A stretch of 64,000 nucleotides of DNA. Origin: Casuarius casuarius (taxonomy: Eukaryota > Chordata > Aves > Casuariiformes > Casuariidae). Positions within the stretch are counted from its first letter, which is position 1, and each line of letters starts with the position of its first letter. The DNA lies in the NCBI GenBank assembly GCA_003342895.1, contig PTFA01000011.1, positions 5,511,784 through 5,575,783 on the forward strand, read 5' to 3'. The position numbers were made by a program, and so were the translations under genes. Under the pieces are notes generated by a model, which was not told the origin of the DNA, ran no database searches, and was given only the letters and a program-made list of their open reading frames with translations. This document shows, piece by piece, positions 24,548-37,000 of this stretch.

Positions 24548-25527
24548 GTACTGCTAAGCCCCAATATATTTTTTTTCAAACATTCTAGTCAGAATTCAGC
24601 TGTCTGGAAGTGCAGAAAAGTAAGGTCTTTTCCTCAGTTGAAGTCTAGACACTGCAGCCCTCTCCTTATCACTGTCATTGCAAGTCATAAGGAACACAGT
24701 GCTCTCTAATCATATTCTAATCACCACAGTGCTAAATCCACATAATTTCCATCCACACCTCAGTTTGAGAAAGCTTCAAACTTTACTATCCAATGAACCC
24801 AAGCATAATCTCCACTTGCAAAAGCAATAGCAATATTTTTAGGATAATCCAGTTTTGTCCAGTTCTTCTTTCCCATTTAAAGGGGAAGGAGGAAAAGAGG
24901 TGAATAATCTTATATACAGCAGCAAAGAGGACAAATTAAGTTAAAGTCCTCCTACAATACAGCAAAACAACTACCAAAAAAGAAAAACAAAGCACCTACC
25001 AGGCAGATTTTACTTGTTTATCCAGTGGAAAAGCTGTATTCTGAAGCAAGTAAATCCTCCCTTTAGTAGGTTTTAGGTTTCTTAAAAACAGGTTATCAGC
25101 ATTTTATGGGCAGCTGTAGTCACAGAATCAATATACCAAGTATACTAAACCTAGTAATATTTTATGCAGCTAAATTCAAAGCAAGAAAAGCAGATGTTTC
25201 AATCCCATATGAAAAGGAACACTTTTGAATTCTAATTTGACACTAAAGATAAAGATAAAGAAAAAGAAAAAGAGGAGAACAGGAGACTGGACATGAAATA
25301 GAAATATACCAGGTTTTCATCAGCTCATCTTCCAGGACAGACTAGTAGGGCTTTTTGGCCATCATTGCTCTATCCTAATCAACAGTCTGTGTGAAGGTTA
25401 CATGAGCATTTTCTCTCCCTCCCACCTGTCTTCCCTTGCCATGTCTCTAAAATCTAGATGAGTATAAACATGAAATTTGTTTCTTGCTGGAGAAGTCAGT
25501 GAGCAGCTTCCTCTGAAGCCTATCCAG

Positions 25528-25833
25528 AAACTGGGCAGAAGACTGCATTTGAGCAGTGAGCCAACACCATCAGTGAAGCCTCAAAACTTGGACTTTCATA
25601 GTTGCAGGTCATCCCAAAAGCATTTGAATCCTACCAGACATAGGAGTAAGAGACCTGATGCCATGCTTCCACTGAGCACCCCTTCTCCACCAAAGCCATG
25701 CCTTTTGCCAAGCTGCAGTGCCAACAGAGAGTCCATTTTAGATGAGCTGCAGCGTTATCTCTGTGAGCTGCCAATTCACCGAGTTCCTCATTATCTACGC
25801 ATGAAATCCAATGGGTATCTAATGCCAGCTTAA
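25528..25833 (+). CDS. Candidate 3'-terminal coding exon, unknown product
   Basis: An open frame of 101 codons runs from an acceptor-like 'cttcctctgaagcctatccag' to a TAA at 25831-25833. The open frame itself extends a little upstream to 25474. The first half is basic and serine/proline-rich. The last 33 residues, starting near ESILDELQRYLCELP and ending NGYLMPA, look like a folded amphipathic segment. Three CpG dinucleotides persist in about 60 bp of that C-terminal part, unlike the CpG-poor surroundings, which may reflect coding constraint. An AATAAA lies at 26158-26163, giving a plausible 3' UTR of about 350 bases. No family is recognised. A frame of this length is also expected a few times by chance in a window this size, so it could be spurious. 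Confidence 0.3.
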   Translation, partial: KLGRRLHLSSEPTPSVKPQNLDFHSCRSSQKHLNPTRHRSKRPDAMLPLSTPSPPKPCLLPSCSANRESILDELQRYLCELPIHRVPHYLRMKSNGYLMPA

Positions 25834-27115
25834 ACTACAAATCAACACATTACTAGCACAGGGCATGTAAATGTCTTGAATGTACACAACCACGGCATTC
25901 CACACATGCATCTGTGCATGTGCTCCTGTGCATAGTTCTGCTACTTTGCAGTTACCTCTGTTAATTACAAAGAAAGTTAAAAATTCAGAGAAAAGTATCT
26001 TTCCCAGTAGAAAATGACAGCCTGCCTGCTGCTTCCCCTGCATAAACATCACCAGTGGTACTATTCATCTCCCAGCCAGAAACACCTTTCCCTACTATTT
26101 CAGTTAATTCCTATACTTCATATTCTTCAGGAGCTTTTGGAGCACTTCACTAACTGAAATAAATGTGAAACGACCTCATTCCTTAACTTAACCTTGCAAG
26201 AGGATTTTCCATTGAAATGGGACTNATTCTTGCTCCTGTACATAAAGTTCCAAAGCACGTTACTCCCCAGGGTCTCTCTCCAAGCTGCATTTCAGCTCTT
26301 ATCTCTTGCATAGCAGAGGACTGGGGTAGAATTACTCTGTATGAAATATCTATATTTCTTCTGATTTTAAATCGTTCACAGATGCTCCCATTAATTATAT
26401 GTCTTAGAAATATATGTCCCTAAGATTAACCTGTAGAAATGTAGTTTACACACACACACGAGGCTTCCCTTTACCAGTAAAATAAAATAAAATCAATAAA
26501 ATGCTGTATCTTGTGCCATGTTAGCAGTTAACTAATGGGCACTTCACTGACTAACTGCCTTGAGAGTGATTCTGCTCCTGTCTCTGCTTGTCTTGCTTCC
26601 CTCTGTGTTTTACCTCATTTAAATTTTGCCTCTCTTTCTAAGCAGATTAAATTTAATCCTCTTCTATTATTTGTGCCAGTGTGTGCATGAAGAGAGGCCC
26701 ATAAACTGTTTTGTTCTGGTATCCCCAGTTTTCTCCATCCCTTTTTTTCCTGACAATTCTAGGCTTCTTCTTAGACTTCTAAATAACAGCATTGCAGATG
26801 GAGAAACCCAGGAATAATCTGCCACAGATACTTGAGAGAGCAGAAAATTCATGACCTTTGTGACCTTAGCCAACAAATACCTACCCTTTTTAGGCCTTTT
26901 CCAATGGTAATTTCCAGGTTAGACCTACTGCTGCTAGATTTTCTTGTGAGAGCACCAAAAAGATATCCTCACAGGAATTAATTATGAGGCAGCTAAGGCT
27001 AATCAAAGCCTCTATAGCTGCATTTACAAAACTCATAATACTGGTGGTAGGTACCACACACGGACACATCAAACAAAACAGGAACAGAAATGAAACATCA
27101 TGCCACTTACTTAAC

Positions 27116-27232
27116 CTATGCCACATCCGAGAGCCATACAGATAAACTGTGTAGATATTCTTTACTTTTATTCCATGTTCCACAAAGACCATGATATCCA
27201 TTGGCAGTTTCCAACATGGGACATCTAACTTC
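27116..27232 (-). other. Candidate internal exon with YGSR-type motif
   Basis: On the minus strand a 117-bp segment follows a good acceptor (reverse complement reads 'taatttttggctttcag') and precedes a moderate donor ('CATAG|gttaag'). The open frame is symmetric (phase 2 in, phase 2 out) and reads KLDVPCWKLPMDIMVFVEHG then IKVKNIYTVYLYGSRMWH. The YLYGSR block recalls the GS(R) loop of nucleotidyltransferase-fold proteins, but the following G-T/S and the D-x-D metal ligands are not seen in this segment. It could be a decayed or partial exon of such a protein, or chance. Confidence 0.22.
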
Positions 27233-28127
27233 CTGAAAGCCAAAAATTAAGATAACATACGTCTTTTTTTCAAGGTATTGGAAATTTGCTCCTCTGCTTG
27301 ACCATGGGCAGACCTGTGAATGCTCATGTCCCCTCCAAAGTCAGAGTTTTGACCTATTTGGGTGGTCAGTAACCAACATATCCAAAATGAGTAATGGATG
27401 CTGCTGTTTACTCAGTAAAAGTTTGTGAATTCACTTCTCATTGAGTAAATTCCCTATTCACTGTGTTCTGAAGTATCTTTCCTCTNTTCTGTCTAAGAAA
27501 ACAATCCAAGGACATGAGCAAAGTGAGCAAATCTCAGGCTGTGGTGGTGGAAGCATTCTTGGTTGTACTGAAGAAAACATCTGGATTTCAGATGTAATCA
27601 TTCAGATCAGCTAAGTCTCACTGACTTGATTCAAAGTCATAGGAGTCTAGTTTTCCAACTAAAATAAGAACTGGAGATGAAAAACCAAGGGTCTGACAAG
27701 GATGTGGACTGCAGAACAAGGACTTTAGCAGTGCAACCTGTAACCATATGGAAGATCCACATTTGAGACCCACACAGTGACTTATTTTGAGAGCACAGGC
27801 TGTCAGAACAGAAACAACTTATTTCTCAGGGAAAAAAGTATATGTGTCCAGCTGGGAGGCAGGAACACAAGCAAGGCAGACTTCTGTTTGATGCCTGTGC
27901 TGGGGAAGACAGGGAGATCAAGGTTGTTTCAGCAATAGACATAACCTGAACAACCAGACCATGTGTGATGTGCCCCTGCAACAGATGAGGCATAGAGGTG
28001 GGTGCTGTTGCCACATCCACTCTCATCCCTCTCTTCATTCCTAATGCTGCTCATAAGTGGCCCAGCTCTCTGTCTTTCTTCTCCCAAAAGAGATAGAATG
28101 ATCTTCTTTCACATTTCTTCCAAGGCG

Positions 28128-28152
28128 TCTTTCTCTCTCTCTCTCTCCCTCC
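28128..28152 (+). repeat. CT-rich simple repeat
   Basis: A (CT)n run, 'ttctctctctctctctccct' in part. Low-complexity sequence. Confidence 0.9.
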
Positions 28153-29039
28153 ATGTACACCCCAAGTGCCTTTCCAGACCCTTTGCTCCCAACCTTATCT
28201 CATTCCTTGGCTCCATGATTTGTTCTCATCTCCATTCCCCATCCCTATCCCCCCTCATCAAATCAGAATCACAAAATAGAATTTCATTTACACTGCTGGG
28301 AAACCTTGAACAAGTTCTGCAACTGACAACATATTCCACAAAATGTAAAACAGTGAGAGAGACTGCCCACGGTATGACCTCAATATTCACTGTATGTCTT
28401 AGAAAATAAAGGTACTGTAGGGAGCTGTTCAGATGTGCTTGATTATTTTTCAGTCAACAGAAGACAGGAATTTAACCTTGACAATATTTATACTCTTTTT
28501 ATCTTTTCTTTTTAATGTGCAATGCAATGGGTAAGCAACAGAGAAAAAAACTGGCACCTTCGCTCTACTGAGTTCTTACAGAATCTACACAATATTCAGG
28601 TTTCCATATGCTATCTCTGGTGGGGGATCCCATCTGGAGTCCCTCATGTTTATAGCAATCATAGAGTTCTCTGTGGATCTCCCTTGCTGAATAATTTCCA
28701 TACCCTTTTTCATTGAAAATTTGCTTATGTACTGATCCAAATTAACCAGAAGTCAGATGATTAGAATTCTAGATACTTTTCACTAGCTCTGTTACAAATG
28801 GATGAACTTCAAAAAATACATAAACACCAGTTAAAGACTACTCTACATATCTGTTTCAAGAATTAACTTTTTGTTTAGAATTTGTCGTCAGATTACTGGA
28901 ACAGCCATCACAACTAGATTCCAAACAATCTTGCTATCCAGAATATCCAGAGCTAATGGTAAAGTAAATATATCTCCTTTTCTGAAAACGATATAAACTC
29001 TTTTAAGAAAGATCCCTGAAAGTGCAGAAAGAAGCCATA

Positions 29040-31082
29040 ATGCTTAAACAGCAGGGTTTGGAATGTTATTAGACTCAAGAAAATATCCTTCAAAAAGCTG
29101 GAGTTGAGTCCTACTAATGAAAATACCCCCCCCCAAAAATCAAAGCCTGACAGACTCAATGTAAAAATGCAACAAAAAAAAATAATAAATCTTTCCTCCA
29201 ACACACGAAGGTCAAGAAGCCAACAAAAAGTCTGCATGACCAGTTGATGATAAAGGTATTAAAGGAACACTCAGAGAAGGTGCAATCACAACAGAGAAGA
29301 TAAATGTATTTTTTGCACTACTGCTCACCAGGGCAATGACTGGAGAGGCTCCCACCCTGGAATCCTTCTTCCTGGGAGACTTGTCAGAGGCTCCAGCTGA
29401 ACTTGAAATCATGGTGGAAGAAGTTATGACACAAACTGACAAAACGAGCGGTAAGACGTCACCGGGACCAGATGGTGCTCCCCCAGGAGTTCCAGGTGAG
29501 CTTGAGGATGGAACAGGCAAATGGTGAAGTACAACTTTTTGCCTAAAACTGTACTGGTATCTGAAGACAGAAAATGTCATGCCAGCTAAAAAAAAAAAAA
29601 GAAAATAAAAGAAAGAGAGACAGGTAGAAGATTCCAAAGGAACAATATGGAAGCCTGATATCTGTACAGGGTAAGTTAGTAAAGGCCTTTATAACAGACA
29701 GGATGAAAGGACACTTGGATGAATATGATCTACTTAGAAAGAGCAAACAAGAGCAAACACAACCTTTGCAAATGGAAGGACTGCCTTAGAACCTTATTTG
29801 AGTTCTCAGTGTTGGACTTCAACAGGAATCCAGATATGGATCAGCCAGGTGGTATAATCTATTTGGACCTCCAAAAAGTTTTCAACAAATCATTTCACTA
29901 GAAGCTTTTGTAGAAATAGACTACTATGTGTAAGAGAAAAAGTTCTGGCTAAATAATTGGCTAAAAGATGAGAGAAAGAAGGTAGGTGGAATATGACCAG
30001 GACTCACAGTGGAAGAAAATCATCAGTAGAGTTTCACTGGGACCCCTGCTGTTCTATATAGTCATAAATATAACCTAGCAAAGGGGTGAGCATTGAACTG
30101 ACAAAGCTTGCTGATGCTACCAAGTTATTAAAGGTAGTAAGGACAAGAGCCATGAAAAATTGCAGAAGGATCTTACGAGACTAAGAGACTGAGCAATAAA
30201 ACATCATATGTCATTCAATGTAGGTAAAAGTGCAGTTAGGCAGATGGAAGAAAACCAACTGCAATTCCGTAATTAAAGTGATGTCTTCTGAGTGTTACAG
30301 CTTCAGACCATGATCTTCAGATTATGATCAACAGTTCCATGAAAATGTCTGCTCACTGTTCAGTAGCAGTCAAAAAAGACAAATCATATGTTAGAAATTA
30401 TTGCAAAACGAATAGAGAATAAAATAGAGAACTTCATTATGCCATTGTAGAAAGCCAGGATACTCCCATATATTGAATGCTGCATGTTCCTTAATCTCAG
30501 AAAGGGTATGATTGAATGGAATACTTGCAGACAAGACCAGCAGGACAATACAAGGTGTGGAACAGCTTTTGTACCAGGAACAACTAAGTAAGCTAACAAT
30601 CTCCAGTGTGGAAAAGAGGTCACTGAGGAAGGATATGCGAAAAAATCTACAGAATCATGGCTGGTATGAAAAGAGTGAATAAGTATGAACAGTTTACTGG
30701 CTTTTCCATAATATCAGAACTAGGGACCATCAGATTAGGATAAACAGAGCCAGGCTTCATGCACATGAAAGAATCTGGTTCCTCTATACAGTATCTAGGA
30801 AACCCACACCAAAGGTTGCTGTGGGACACAAAACCTTAACTGGGGTCATGGGGAGACAGAACATAGGAGAGAAATCCATTGAGGGCCACTCAGCAGAGGG
30901 AAACCAGACTTGGGATATAAAGTTCCCTGAGCTGAAAACAGTTGGAGACTGGGAAAATACGGAAGGGAAGCATCCTATATGCTTGCTCTGCTTTTACTCT
31001 TCCCTAAACATTCACTTACAGACTCTGTAGGAATCAGAACAGTGCATTAGGTGGACCTTTGGTCTGACCCAGGGTGACTGCT
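29040..31082 (+). mobile_element. Ancient CR1 LINE copy with ORF2 remains and 3' end
   Basis: A strongly decayed CR1-family LINE, about 2 kb, 5'-truncated. From left to right: a pre-RT region ('tccttcaaaaagctggagtt', about 29089); SGKTSPGPDG (about 29447-29476), matching the LINE reverse-transcriptase KSPGPDG block; SKHNLCKWKDCL then IYLDLQKVFNKSFH (about 29752-29898), matching RT motif A (YLDxxKAFDxVxH) with its aspartate kept; a worn motif B (about 30030-30058, reading SLGPLLF); and LADATK (about 30107-30124) in place of the catalytic FADDTK. The 3' end keeps 'ggtggacctttggtctgacc' at about 31050-31069, the CR1 ending known from turtles and other sauropsids. Stops and frameshifts are throughout and one catalytic aspartate has become alanine, so it cannot be active. 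The left boundary is approximate. Confidence 0.85.
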
Positions 31083-34000
31083 GTTGCATGTTTATGGCTT
31101 TAGGATAGAAAACAAGTGTCAGCTGCCACATGTTAATCTTTTTGCCCATGGATCAAATATATCACAACTGATGAACACAAAATTATTTGTAACTTCCTCT
31201 TACACACTGGGCCTCACTTCATACCCAGTGCTGGAGCAGAATGAGCGCTGGGCTCATCTGCTATAGCAACTACTACCTTTCTGTCAGACATAGCCCAGAA
31301 ACTTTAATTATAGTTCTTTTCAGTTTTTACTAGCAGCAGGAGAAATATAAACTTAATCTATTATTTTTGCATGGAGTATGTCAGAACATTTTTCTTTGTT
31401 TTTGTTACATACTGCAATGGTCATTTAGTACACCGCAAAGAAAGAAAACTCTAGAGATTATGGCAGAACTAGTTTTCAAAAACAGTTGGACAAATAAAAT
31501 ATTTATATTGAATAGATTTCACATTGCAGAGCCTGGGATTTGGCAACAGACATTACAAATGATGAGTAATATAGAGGATACAGAATTTAATTAACAAAGC
31601 TAAAGATGGAAAAGAAAGCACCCTGATATATGTAATATGGCTCTCAGCTTCAATATTCAGCAATAAAATAACAAGCCAATGCTTCTAAACCAATCTGAAA
31701 CGAGTAAAAAACAGAAGCAACATAGTTGGAAAGTTATATTTCAAAATGTAATTAGTGTCAGAATATTTCAGAACTACTAAAAGCAAATAAGTCACCAAGT
31801 TCAATACAAAGGGAAGCACACATGACAAAGAAGTAATTTAGAGAAGGAAACATACCTCATTATTTTTATTATTTAAATCTAATCATCATCAGATTAATTT
31901 AGAGGAAATGAAATGAAGGTAAAATACTACATCTTCATATTGCAAAATAATTGGTGTCAAAGAAATTTTAATTTACTGGAAACAATCCCTTCTGTGCAAT
32001 TAAAGAGAAAAAAACTATTATGTGTATTAAATAGCAGCTTTCACTGTAAAATATAGCTCTCCAAAGATTAGTCATGGTTTAAATGAGTGGCCACAGAACA
32101 TAATTTTCTATGTTCTATCTTCATGAAATTAAAGAAGACTCTGAAAAAGGTCTATGTGAGTATATTCAGCAAGAATACTGAACTGTAATTTATTTATAGC
32201 TGTACTTTAAGAGACCTTTTCAATAAAACTAGTACTTTATTGTGTAGAACAGAGATGCATTTTCAAAAAACACATGTTCCAACATGGCTGCCAGGTGGAC
32301 CCTTGCTTTAAATCAGAATCCAAATATTTCCACAATGTTCTCACAAAGCCGGCACACTGAGCATTGCCAGCATGTTATTTATATGACTGAGCAAAAAGTA
32401 TCGCCTCTCTTTGGCTGTTAAATGGAAAGTGGCCACACTACCAAGGTTATGCTGACACCTGAACACAAAGAGAAAACACTGACATTGGTAGACATAGGAA
32501 CTTTCAGTGCTCCCAAGCTAATGTCCCCTGCAGAAGCTTCATAGGCACTTCAGAAAGGTTTTCAGGGATAGTGATGTTACTGGCATTTTTTTCCTAACTG
32601 CTACAGGTTGAATACTCTGAAATAGAGATGGGTGAATGTTCAAATTTTTTGTGGCTGGGTTCAGAGGAAAATGTCTCTTGTCTAGAAATATGTCTAGTAA
32701 TAGGAAGAGAGATCAAGACTCTTCCTTTCTTTCCAGTTAGCCAGGAATCGTGCCATTCTTGCACTCTTTCAGCTGTTCTGCTGCAACCAGGAAGTGCAGA
32801 AAAATGTTAATGTGTAAGAATGAAAACAATAATGTAAGCTTTGTTTTGTTTTGCCCCTTCCAAATTCAGGCTCAGCTTGAGCTCTGTGCACAGCCAGACC
32901 AGTGGTTGTTTTATCCAAACCAGTTCATCCATCCCTAATCAAGATGCTAGCAACCAGCTGTGTTGATCCTCTTGTATTCTGCACACAGCCTCTCTCTGCT
33001 CTGCAAAAAAAAGATCTCACTTTAGACTATGCTCAGTCAAGAGTGTTTTTCCATCGGGAATCCACAGGTGCAAGCTCTCTGGCTTTGGCTTGGCTCTGCA
33101 TGGAAGCTAATTGCATACCCCTTGGATGACCATTTAGACCTGCGCTTCTTAACCTCTGCACTGCTATCAGTAAGTACCGTGTTCAGGGCATGTACAGTAC
33201 AGTGGCAAACTCACCTAATTACCCCTCTACTCTTCTTCCCGTAATGGCACCCTCCAATGCACTGCTCCCTCCTTGGCTCTCAACCTGCTGTCTTCCCCCT
33301 AACCACTCCCTCCCACCGCCCCAAGGTGTAGGAGCTATCTTTTGGCAGTCTAAAGGAGTCATTTGCACACACCTCTCTGCAGGTCCCTCTCTTCCTTTCC
33401 TGTTCCCTTCCTAAAGCCTCGGCTTGCTTCCCAGCATACTCAGTTACTAGTTCCTGTCCTGAGGGTTCAGCCATGTTGCCAAAAGGAAAGGCATTAGCAG
33501 CTGTGAAGCAGGGCAGGGTGCAACCCTGTAAGCGCTAAGCAGCCATCTGCATGCCTGTGTGAAGGGGCTGCGCCAAACACGGGTCAGTACCTACAGCAGA
33601 AATACAGAGCATGTGGGGCTGAGTGCCAGGTATGCACCACCACGTGCTCCAGGGACCTGCTCAAGGACTTGAGCAGACCACAGCTAGCCCACCTCCTGAT
33701 CCAGATACCTGCATTTCTCTACCGCTAATCAGGATTCAAAAGGTCAATGCACACAGATCCGTGATGATGAAAACATTTCCCCATCCCACCATTTCCCCAC
33801 CACACCATCTTGATTTAGGCTGGAGTTAATCGGATGCTTGGCTTTACCTAGCAGAAGTCCATCATGTAGTGCAGGTCAATTTGGTGGGGGGTAGCGGGTT
33901 TAGCCTTGCTCTTGTGTGCATGCAGTATCTGCAGAAAAGGAAAATAAACCACTGCTAGAAGGATTGTTTTTCTGGTTGGTGTCAGCAGGTATGACAGAGT

Positions 34001-37000
34001 AAAAGGTGACTGAGGTCCTAAACACCCTTTCAATTACAAAAGCAGAGGAAATTTTTCACTATAAGGCCTTTGTAGGGGACCATGCCAGCGAAACTGAAAC
34101 TTACTTACTGCATACTTACAGTGTTGTAAAATTTGCTAACACAAGTATGCTCTTACTTAGCACCTATTAAGATGCAACTAACTAACTAAGGTGGCAACTA
34201 AAAAGGAGAAAATGAGGGAGCTAGACATGAGCATACATATGACATACATATGTAACACAGGCAGGATTGCCAAACAACCATGGACTCAGTTCTTCACTCT
34301 CTCTTCTTTATAAATATAGATATATATGTATGTGTGTGTGTGTGTGTGTATGTATGTGTGTGTGTGTGTGCGCGTGTGTGTGTGTGTATGTAAACATAGC
34401 AAAGCAAGTAAATAGCCTTGTCCAGGGAATTCTTTGATGAAGAGGTTTCTCACAGACCTTACGGTATAGCGGGCTCTGTATGAAATCATATGATAGCCCC
34501 CAGAAAAAGGATGCATTATGTTAGCACACTGCAGGTGGAAAGAACAGTAAACCAGGCAACCACAGAGCTATGCTGGGGCTGCGGACCCCCTCCTAAAGCA
34601 ATAGGTCAATTTTTTTTTTCTGTAGAAGGGCCTAGGCTGGCCCTACATTTCTATTAGTTTTACCTAAAGCTCTTTTAGACGTCACAAGCACCCAGTGCCC
34701 TTGAACGAGGACTATGTCACTTGCAGAACTGACAAGCTCCACTGTGGTGTTGAAAGCACTCCTTGGAGTTTAGGCTCCTCGAGCAATTCCTCTGTGATAA
34801 GAAATCACATCTTGTAAACTTCAGCCCCAAGTAGCTGAACGTAGTCCATTTGTGACAGTGCTCATTTCCCCCACCATAATTTTTCAGACAGCGTCATACT
34901 CTATTTACTCACATTGTGGTGGCCTTTGGAAGGCTGAATCTTGATTGATATTTTTCTGTTCTAATATAATTCTACACTGTTATGCAGATAATATATGCAC
35001 ACATGGTTTTGTTATAAATGTACAGACAGACACATCGGTTATAATATTGACTCCTCGCAGATTATGTTTTAGATATTTTTAACTGTGAGGATACCCCTAC
35101 TGTATACTTATGGACAGAAAGAAGTATTTCAGCCTCCACCCATCCAAAATGAACCATTGTTTATTCCTAAGAACCACCATTCCCCACAATTATTGTTTAA
35201 TTAATCACTCAGTGCCTGTGCTGTAGGGACAGTTTTATTTCCCTTTCTTTTATTTCAAATAAGCTCTGATAACTCAGTCAGTTTAGCACAATTCCAGTAG
35301 GTGGAGTAATGGTAAAGCAGATATCTGCTCCAGCTATTTATATTTTTAAACAGCCATTTTTAATATCTTTTGCTGAGATTTGCATAAACCAGAGTTTGAT
35401 ATATGTCAGAAACAGCAATAGGTGTGTATATACATATTATATATGCACACACTCAAAAATGTAGAGATTAAAAGAACATCCTTAATACCTATAACAGAAA
35501 TGAAGTGCCTTTCTGTCTTAAATCCAACCTTCTATGCTGTTTTCTTCAATTTCTACATATTGGATAACACGTATTTTGCAAATGGCGCTAGCAGCCCGAA
35601 ACCCTACATTCCCATAAATTTGGAAAGGATTGATCAATGCCCGGAGGGAGACAGGACTCACTGGTGAGCTCTGCTTTGGTATTAAGGTCAGCTGAGATTT
35701 GAGAGACAGCTTTGGTCAATAGTGTCATGCCCTTGCCAACCCATGGTTGTGCAGTGTGCCCAAAGCCTTCAATACACGGGGAAGGGGCACCGCTAGGGAG
35801 ACCCTTGTCTTCTGTCAGGCTGGAGGAGGGCTGCTGCCTGCTGGATGCACTTATGCAAAGGAAAAGTTTCTTTGGCTACAGCCGTTACTCTTCCTGCCCT
35901 CCACTCCTCTCCCAGCTACTCTTCCCAGCTTCCAGCAGTCTTTCAGGTAGACAACAAGGCAGAGCCTTAATGAACCCCTAGCAGCCCCACATCCCTGAAG
36001 CAGCTTAGCCTCCAACAGCAGCAATTTTAGCTCAAGTTTAAGTCACTGACGTATCAAAATATATAGACTTTAGAAAACGAAACTGATATACACTGAAAGA
36101 AATCTCATTAGGACTGCACTCTGTAGTCCTTGTTCAGGCAAAACTCCTACCAAAGTCAGCTGCAGTTTTTCCTGATAAAACAAGCTGGCACAAGCCCTTT
36201 AGTCATTATGAGAAGAAAAGTGACCATTTAGTATTAATGCATTTACTGAGTGACTGTACTTAGATAAGGAGGAGTGCAGTACACTTCTGTATGGATATCT
36301 TAGACTGACGTCTGAAGCCTTATGAAGACAGTACCTTCCCTAATATCAATGCTAATTTTGTAAGATGGCTGAAACTGAGCTCTGCTTGTGTGCAAAAATT
36401 AAAAACTTGGTCAGGTTATCACCATCGTTCTTCTTTAACTCTGAGCTTTGTAAGGAAAAACATAAATACAGGAGCTTCAATTTTCTCCTAGAGCTCATAT
36501 TAAATTGCAAATACCAACACAAAGGGGAAAAAAAAGAGAACAAGGCTTCTTCTGTAAAATTAATATAGGTCTAAAGAACTGTAAATATCTGTCTCAGTAT
36601 ATGCACCAGAGAGTATAGGTAAAGCTATTTCCCCTATTACCACTTGTTCTGAGCAGGTATGTGGAGATTATTAATATTAAAGAATATTAAAGAACCTCTT
36701 CCTCCCTACCAAATCCACAAGTTTAAGAAAATGTTTTCTCATATTCATCTCAAAATACTAAGCTGCCTGTACTACCTTCTTTAGGATTGTTCAAGCTTAT
36801 AATCATTTTGCCATTACTTTGTCTGTAAATTACTTGTGATTCATTCAGGGTATTTTATCATTTTTTTAAGCTGTTTTCAGTAAAACAAAATTATCTGTAC
36901 TCTTTCCCCTGCAGATGCAAGCATTGCAGTATGATCATCTTCTTCTAGCTCCCTATTTTTCTCTACAAGAAAGGGGAGAAGCACAGAATAACAGATATTT

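Larger units (their letters stand above)
25834..29039. other. Mostly gene-free stretch
   Basis: Contains a possible polyadenylation signal (26158-26163), a short CA run (26447-26459), an AAAAT-rich patch (26473-26500) and a CT run (28128-28152). Single N bases lie at 26225 and 27486. A minus-strand candidate exon at 27116-27232 is described separately. The 135-codon frame at 28002-28409 is mostly serine/leucine from CT-rich sequence and is not considered a gene. Confidence 0.5.

Noticed and set aside
28002..28409. 135-codon plus-strand open frame
   Set aside because: Dominated by serine/leucine from a CT-rich tract; an AATAAA near its end is a common hexamer in AT-rich DNA.
34286..34516. Minus-strand open frame of histidine/threonine repeats
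   Set aside because: Translation of the TG microsatellite.
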